The notes under the pieces: model-generated
What the model was told of the DNA's origin: nothing
Seen by the model: the letters and a program-made list of their open reading frames with translations, nothing else
Database searches by the model: none
In this document: one piece after another, positions 57,975-64,000 of the stretch
Layout of the letters: each line of letters opens with the position of its first letter
Numbering within the stretch: the first letter of the stretch is position 1
Assembly (NCBI GenBank): GCA_001600615.1
Contig: BCKK01000001.1
Location: forward strand, 2,523,039-2,587,038
Length of the DNA: 64,000 nt
Direction: 5' to 3'
From: Dioszegia crocea
Taxonomy: Eukaryota; Basidiomycota; Tremellomycetes; Tremellales; Bulleribasidiaceae
Program-made: the position numbers and the translations under genes

Positions 57975-59398
57975 ATGTCTTCAGACAGCAAAAAGACAAA
58001 AATGACCTATGTCAACTTGGGCAAGAGTGGCCTGAAGGTATGTTCCCACATCCCGCGCTAGCTGATGGATATAGGTATCCAAGCTGATTCTTGGTGTGAT
58101 GACCTATGGATCGGGCCAAGATTGGATGATTGCCGATCATGATGAAGGTATCAGGCAGATGAAGTGAGTCTGTTGCTTCGCATCCCAGGGGTTCTAGCTG
58201 ACGAGGGAGATATGCGTATGATCAAGGCATCAACACTTTCGACACCGCCAATACGTGAGCCTTCCTACTGTGTCGACCATCAACAGAGTGCTGATCGTCT
58301 CAGATACTCTGCCGGCGAGTCCGAAGTGATTCTTGGGAAATTCCTCAAGCAACACGATATTCCCCGAGAGAGCGTGGTAATCCTCACAAAGACTTTCAAC
58401 CCGGACGACTCTGACGGAGGACCGGCAGGGCTGATCAACCAGCGTGGTCTCAGCAGGAAGGTGGGCTGACGATATATGGTTGTTGTTCCCGAGGGGCTTC
58501 CGCTGATGGCGCAGCGCATCTTCGCATCCGTCAAGCGATCACTCGAGCGATTGCAGTTGGACTATATCGATGTCCTGCAGTGTCATCGATTCGACTATGA
58601 TACGCCCATCGAAGAGACTATGCAGGCTCTGCACGATGTCGTCCAACAGGGCCTGGTGCGATATATCGGTATGAGCAGTTGTTGGGCGTGGCAGATGCAG
58701 TTGATGCAGCGTGAGTCCCAGTCCTTGCATCATCCCTTCGGGATGAGGGCTGATTTGGTATCAGAGTACGCGATCCAGAACCGCCTCACTCCCTTCATCT
58801 CCATGCAGAACCAGCACAGTGGCATGTATCGAGAGGTAAGTCTTAGCTCTTGCGTGCCGCGCAGTCGGCCACTGCGCGGGGCCTGTGCTAACTTTGCAGG
58901 AAGAGCGCGAGATGATGCCGATGCTCAAGCATTTCGGCGTCGGAGTCATCCCGTGGGGGCCGATGGGTGGAGGCCGTAAGTTCCAGCTCATACACAACTG
59001 CTTCGTTCAGCTGACCACCCCCAGTACTCTGTCGTCCATTCAAAGAGATGGAATCGACCACCCGAGCCCGAAGCCGACCCCAAGATGGCCGTGGCCACCA
59101 AGTACGTTTCCCTCTCTCATTCTACCGCCTGATAAGAGGCATGCTGACACTCTAGCCCGGAGACAAGCTAGTCATTAATGCCATAGAAAAGATAGCTACC
59201 GACCGACAAGCACCGATGGCTGCTGTAGCTCTCGCGTGGTCCCTCCAGTCTCAATGGGTCACCGCGCCCATCGTCGGCGTGCGTAGCACCGAGCGGCTGG
59301 ACGAGCTGATTGGGGCCTTGGACCTCAAGCTGTCTGAGGAGGAGGTGAAGAGTATCGAGGATGGGTATAGCCCCGTCAAGCCGCGCTCTTTTCAATAG
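57975..59398 (+). CDS. Aldo-keto reductase
   Basis: Nine exons: 57975-58037, 58075-58163, 58210-58254, 58304-58460, 58515-58710, 58765-58835, 58900-58975, 59025-59101 and 59156-59398, encoding 338 residues. The catalytic tetrad is present: Asp62 and Tyr67 in NTFDTANTYSAGESE, Lys95 in VVILTKTF and His142 in DVLQCHRFD. The NADP-binding end has APIVGVRSTERLDELIGAL. The sequence is of the aryl-alcohol dehydrogenase / voltage-channel beta-like subgroup (YGSGQDWM, GVGVIPWGPMGGG). It reduces aldehydes or ketones in the cytosol, with an unknown substrate. The gene's middle exons only join in frame with the splice sites given. It ends KPRSFQ. Confidence 0.9.
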
Positions 59399-59914
59399 AG
59401 CAGGCCGTGCCTTGACGCGGGAGGCAAGTTGTATAGCTTGTGAAGGCAGGGGTATTGTATGCACTCGTGATCCAGTGAAACGGCAGTGATCGGGACTTGC
59501 CACCGGCTTGGACTGACAGATTCTGAACTTCTGAAGCTGCTGACTTGTTTGGATCGATTCTATCTGCTCATGGCACCCCGATCTCTCGTGCACGCGTGGA
59601 CAAGCACGGGCTAAGAACCGAAATCTGACAAAACGCTCGAGGCTGCCATTACCTTGAGGCTAAGGAGGGTACACTGTCCTACATCCCTTGGGGTTCCCTC
59701 CTGTCTCACCCAGAAAGCCCCGTAGTGTCATCTGTGTGTCCTTTGACATGCCTCTCCCGCGCTCCTGAGCCCGATTGCGCGGCACGTACAGCTCAAGAGA
59801 GCCTATAAACCCTCACGAACCCATCTCATACTCGGTCGATTGGAAATCGCGCTTTGGTGATTAAGCAGCTCGAAATCAAGCAACAGCACACAGACCGCAC
59901 AAACCAGCGCCAAC
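59399..59914. other. Spacer
   Basis: About 515 bases between the aldo-keto reductase and the next small plus-strand gene. No gene is recognised. Confidence 0.45.
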
Positions 59915-60245
59915 ATGCCGATCATCGCTGTGCGAGCAACAACTGCGATCGTGGCAGGACCTGAGGCAACGCATGCAGCGACTGACACTTCAGGGAGTGC
60001 CACCGGCAACATTGGTGAAATGGACATGAGTGAGTCTCAGCTCAAGCACCATTGTTCGCGCTTCCGTCAACAACCGCTGTGCGTGGCAGGATCGAGCTGA
60101 TCGACCCTCAGAATATGTTTACATCGCACTTGGAGTCGGCATTCCGGTCGTAGCAGTGGCCCTGTGGTTCATCATCAGAGCAAGGAATCAGAGAAAGGTT
60201 AAGAACGGCCAATCGCAAGTGGAGCCCGTCAAGAGTACAGAGTAG
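59915..60245 (+). CDS. Small single-pass membrane protein, unrecognised
   Basis: Two exons, 59915-60029 and 60112-60245, encoding 82 residues. The ATG follows CCAAC. The N-terminal ~38 residues are rich in Ala, Thr, Ser and Gly. A clear membrane segment follows (YIALGVGIPVVAVALWFII), then a basic stop-transfer RARNQRKVK and a short polar tail. The reading frame is intact, with a GTGAGT donor and a CTGATC...CAG acceptor. It is probably an N-out, C-in single-pass protein. I know no family; it resembles the small Ser/Thr-rich membrane proteins often left unannotated in fungi. Confidence 0.5.
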
Positions 60246-60609
60246 AGAGTCCTAGCAGGAAGATGCAACTTTCGCCGATGAGCGCAATAGAGTGGCAGGG
60301 TGTCTCCCTTGCGACCGGTTGCAGTTGGTAGGTATTGGGCGCATGACATTGGAATATGGTCGGTCGACTTTGCACTACAATAGTGAGCTGGCCCAGCAGA
60401 TATGAGCTCTACGTGAGGTTTGGACACAACATCCCACTCAGACAGACTGGTGAGCCGACATCCTGCGCCTGGACGAGGGATTGTACTGCGACGCGAGAAG
60501 CGCTCGAGATCGGACATCAGGTCGGGTTTCGGGTGTGTCAATATTCAGGCCGATTGATTACCCAGGATATTAATATGGTTCTCATCACATTCCAAAATCC
60601 AAACAGACT
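60246..60609. other. Convergent 3' spacer
   Basis: About 360 bases between the small membrane protein gene and the Gfo/Idh gene. No gene is seen. Confidence 0.5.
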
Positions 60610-62504
60610 CTAGACGAGAACGAGCTTGCCCCCCTCCTCGCGAATCTCGACCGAGCGCTTCTCATCCAACGAGATCCTTCCAGCATGCAGCAGAGCAGTA
60701 GTGACGATCCTACATGGTCAGCGAAGAGGATACGATCATTGGGTAAGGAGTCAACTCACGTCGCCTTGATGGTTGGTAGTCCCTTGCCGTCGTAGTCGGC
60801 AGCCTTTGACCTTCCTGAGGAGACTTCCCGAGCGGCGTCTGCAAAGTCAGCTTCGCTGCGCAAGCCCTAAGCCGGAGGGGAACCCACCAATGAACTTCTC
60901 GAGCGAGACGTATCCGTAACCCTTCTGACCGTCAAAGTAGCCGTTCTCGTCTGGGGAGTATTTCACGTAGAAGGGGTTGTACTGATCGTCAGCTCAGTCG
61001 GCATCATGGACCGGTCTATGCAAGACTCACGTCAAGCTTGCCAATGTCATCTTCGACAACGGAGTATCCACGGTGAGCCTGGTCGACGCGGACTTCACCC
61101 TGCATGATCAGCAAAGTGCCTCACCCCCCATCAGTGAGACTCACCTTAGCAGCCATGTAGTGGAATCGTTGTTCGGAGTGAACACCAGCCTTCAGGGGCG
61201 CAGCCCAGCTGGCGGTGTACACGGCAGTTCCGTGCTGCTTGTCGTCATTGACATTTTGCCAGTCGACAAGGAGGGTGATGGTGTCTTCTGTGCGGGGGTC
61301 ACAGCCCATCGAAGTGGCAATGCCAGTGGTAGCGGAGGCAGTGACCTTGACTGGGCGGTATCGGCCTTCGACCATCCAGCAGTGGATCTGACAGTCAGCT
61401 TGGCTAATGCGGAGGCTAAGGGGAACCAGCTCACATCAATGTGGTGGGAGTTGAGGTAGTAGGAGATATCACTGTCGATACCCGCCCATGACTTGAAAGT
61501 CTCGAGCTGGAATTTAGGCTGCGACATGTCTGCACCTTGAGCTTGTCTCCTTTCGTGGTGGGTAAGAGTAACTCACAGGAAGAGTAGAAGTTGAAGTCGC
61601 CGAGCTTTTGAGCACGGGCACGAGCGTCATTGTAGGCGGGGCTAATTATCAGTACTTTGCTTCTTGTTACTCATGTAGCGTATAGCACTCACTCAAATCG
61701 CTTGTGGCTGAAACGTCAGCTCTGTACAGTCTCGTTGGGTCAGACTCAAAACTCACTGCTCGACGAAGCACACAAGGCCCTTCTCCTCAGCTAGCTCAGC
61801 CAGCTTCTGGTGGTCGGCCAGCTTCTGAGTGGCGGGCTTAGTGACGAGGACGTGGTGGCCGAGGTTGAGCGCTTCAGAGGCGATGTCAAAGTGGGTCGAG
61901 TCGGGAGTGAAGATGATCACTGCGGATCCCTTGGGTAGAGCCCGGAGAGCCTCCTTGTCTGCAGGTTTCAATTATGTGGGTCTCGGCTGTGACCAGAATT
62001 AGACTTACAGGCTTCAGGGTCCCTCTTGCCCGCCTGTGGGTAGCCGTTGAAGCTCAGATCCAGTCCCTTGTAGACATCTCCAATGTTCTTTTGGAAGTGT
62101 GTCTGAATCTCGGCGAACTACACTGTCAGTCCGTCTCCAACCTATCATTTGCACGTTGAAGACGCACCTTTCCACCGTTGGTTCCAGCCATGACGATGCT
62201 GTAGTATGAGCTGCTGCCTTCACCTTGCGTCTTCCAAACTTACTCCGTAACCTTTCCACGCCGACGCAAGTCAAACATGGTGATACCAACGACACCAATC
62301 TTCGAGCTGTCAGCGAGCCTCGATACTGGCATCTCCAAACAGGCAAGTACATACCTTCTTGTCCGACTTGGACTGACCAGAAGGGGTGATACCGGTGGTG
62401 TACTCACCCTGTACAGCTGTCAGCCAATTTCACCTCGACTAGACACCAGGAAGGCTTACGGTACCCATGAGGCCGACAGCGATAGGAGCGGCTTCGTTCG
62501 ACAT
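60610..62504 (-). CDS. Gfo/Idh/MocA-family NAD(P)-dependent oxidoreductase
   Basis: Fourteen exons: 62460-62504, 62355-62408, 62244-62299, 62168-62198, 62009-62117, 61757-61958, 61693-61707, 61577-61641, 61435-61529, 61145-61387, 61031-61099, 60888-60981, 60760-60838 and 60610-60709; 418 residues. The nucleotide-binding start is [14 protein letters not shown]. Rossmann helices follow: [29 protein letters not shown], where the TKP step replaces the usual EKP of the family. [19 protein letters not shown] and [18 protein letters not shown] come next. The C-terminal beta-sheet domain has [28 protein letters not shown]. Such enzymes oxidise or reduce sugars, sugar acids or inositol. One exon is only 15 bases. 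It is divergent from the GH13 gene, which suggests joint sugar regulation, though this is inference. Confidence 0.88.
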
Positions 62505-63508
62505 CTTGCTGTTGGTTTTTCGATTAACGTAGGTTGTGAGTGAGAGAGATGCAGTGATATCAAGAGGTATTGAAGTCAACTGAGAGGAAGTCAGATCAAA
62601 AGATAGAACGCATGTTCTGTTCTCTGAACCGGCGAAAAGAGCCGGTCGCTCCCGGCGGGTCGTTCCGGCCCGAGACTGCCGGTCCGTCCGCCAAACCAAG
62701 TCGCGTCGTCGCGTCCATCTTGGGCAAAGTCTCAGCGCGTCTTTAATCAGGGGGCGGTTGTTGTCCGTATATAGGGTTTTGACGTCGAAGCTATGGTCGA
62801 GGCTGCTCTGGACGTCCGCTCGGATGGACGCCGCCGGTAATATCAGTCGTAAGGATCATTCTGTCCGTCCAGGTCGCGTTGGGGATCCGGTAGTCCTGCT
62901 GTGACTCGGGAGGTGATTTTGGGCTGTCCCTTTCTTGTAATGTCGCTGACCGAATAGACATCAGATACATAGGAGTGGATCATACATAGAGAAGATATGG
63001 AGAAAGAGTAGAATTCGGCTCAAGAGCCAATGCTAGGATTACGTGACCCGCCGGCATAACCTCGGCGAGACTTTTTGGAGCTAGGTCGACGCTGGAAGCT
63101 ATGGAATTTCCAGCATATGCAACATCTGTACACCTACCAGCCAAGAGCAGCGGCGTATCACAGAAGCAGAGATAGTAGTGTTGTCGACGTAGATAGCGGC
63201 GAGGATACCGAGCTGGATGCATGGTACCTCCGGAGAGATTCTGATCGACCGCACGCATACCGCCGCAAGGCCACGCGAGGGTGAGAGCCTATGGTTACCC
63301 CGATGATGCGCCTTGATTGTTGCAGTCGCCTGTATTGGGTCGTACTATATAATGGTGGAGCGGCCGAGCATGATTCACGTTCTCTCTTCTCCCTCTTCTT
63401 CCGACTTGCTTCATCCATTTGCGCCCTTGACACTCAGCGCACTCTAGACTTCCCAAGCACATTCCTGCTATTCCCCTCCTCCTTGACAGCCCCCCCTCAT
63501 CCCACAAA
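62505..63508. promoter_or_regulatory. Shared divergent promoter, Gfo/Idh and GH13 genes
   Basis: About 1 kb between divergent starts. The left part (62620-62700) is very CG-rich and holds two CGG-N9-CCG elements. The right part has a TATATAATGG box near 63347-63356 ahead of the GH13 start, and a CT-rich leader. No gene is seen. Confidence 0.6.
62630..62667. promoter_or_regulatory. Pair of CGG-N9-CCG inverted triplet sites
   Basis: CGG at 62630-62632 with CCG at 62642-62644, and CGG at 62653-62655 with CCG at 62665-62667; both spacers are nine bases. Inverted CGG triplets at a fixed spacing are the typical target of dimeric Zn2Cys6 regulators, the fungal sugar-gene activators. A single pair could be chance in CG-rich DNA; two with the same gap next to each other is less likely. 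Confidence 0.5.

Positions 63509-64000
<492 letters not shown>

Overview
The window is nuclear DNA from a basidiomycete fungus, most likely a Tremellomycete (the Cryptococcus and relatives group). The evidence is very intron-rich genes, introns mostly 40-60 bases with GTRAGT donors and CTGAC/CTAAC branch motifs just before CAG or TAG acceptors, moderately GC-rich coding DNA, short intergenic spacers on both strands, and ordinary eukaryotic housekeeping proteins. No bacterial, viral or transposon gene was recognised. I rebuilt most genes exon by exon; splice sites were chosen by consensus and reading frame, so single junctions may be off by one or two bases. Layout, left to right: an unrecognised gene cut by the left edge (minus); a weak small reading frame beside a degenerate GGATACC repeat patch; a 905-residue homeodomain transcription factor (minus); a Par32-like GRGG-repeat protein (minus); an 8-exon multipass membrane protein (plus) converging on a three-KH-domain RNA-binding protein (minus); an Itc1/Acf1-type ISWI remodeller subunit (plus); an F-box-like protein (plus); a 13-exon nucleoside diphosphate kinase with a mitochondrial-type leader (minus); two tandem serine beta-lactamase-fold proteins (minus) divergent from an AlkB-like dioxygenase (plus); a TRIC-like membrane protein and sterol dehydrogenase ERG26 (both minus); an intron-bearing tRNA-Arg(UCG) and a xylulokinase (plus); a second F-box-like protein, the SNARE BET1 and snoRNP protein IMP3 (all minus); a La-related protein (plus); the 18S rRNA dimethylase DIM1 (minus) divergent from a GT31-like glycosyltransferase (plus); two tandem cytosolic tryptophanyl-tRNA synthetases, glycogen synthase and the proteasome subunit RPN1 (all minus); signal peptidase SEC11, an aldo-keto reductase and a small one-pass membrane protein (plus); a Gfo/Idh/MocA oxidoreductase (minus); and the start of a GH13 alpha-glucosidase (plus) that runs off the right edge. 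The neighbourhood is not an operon or an obvious metabolic cluster. Loose themes exist: ribosome biogenesis and translation (IMP3, DIM1, two TrpRS, tRNA, La-related protein), secretion and ER (BET1, SEC11, ERG26, GT31-like) and carbohydrate use (xylulokinase, glycogen synthase, AKR, Gfo/Idh, GH13). The most noteworthy items are two recent-looking tandem duplications whose exon lengths match base for base (TrpRS and beta-lactamase-like). One TrpRS copy carries a roughly 190-residue N-terminal extension that I cannot assign to any family. Also notable are several micro-exons of 8-16 bases (one holding the DDD motif of the glycosyltransferase), two perfect 10-bp GTCACGTGAC palindromes in promoters, and a pair of CGG-N9-CCG sites in the shared promoter of the GH13 and Gfo/Idh genes. 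I saw no clearly new multi-gene system.
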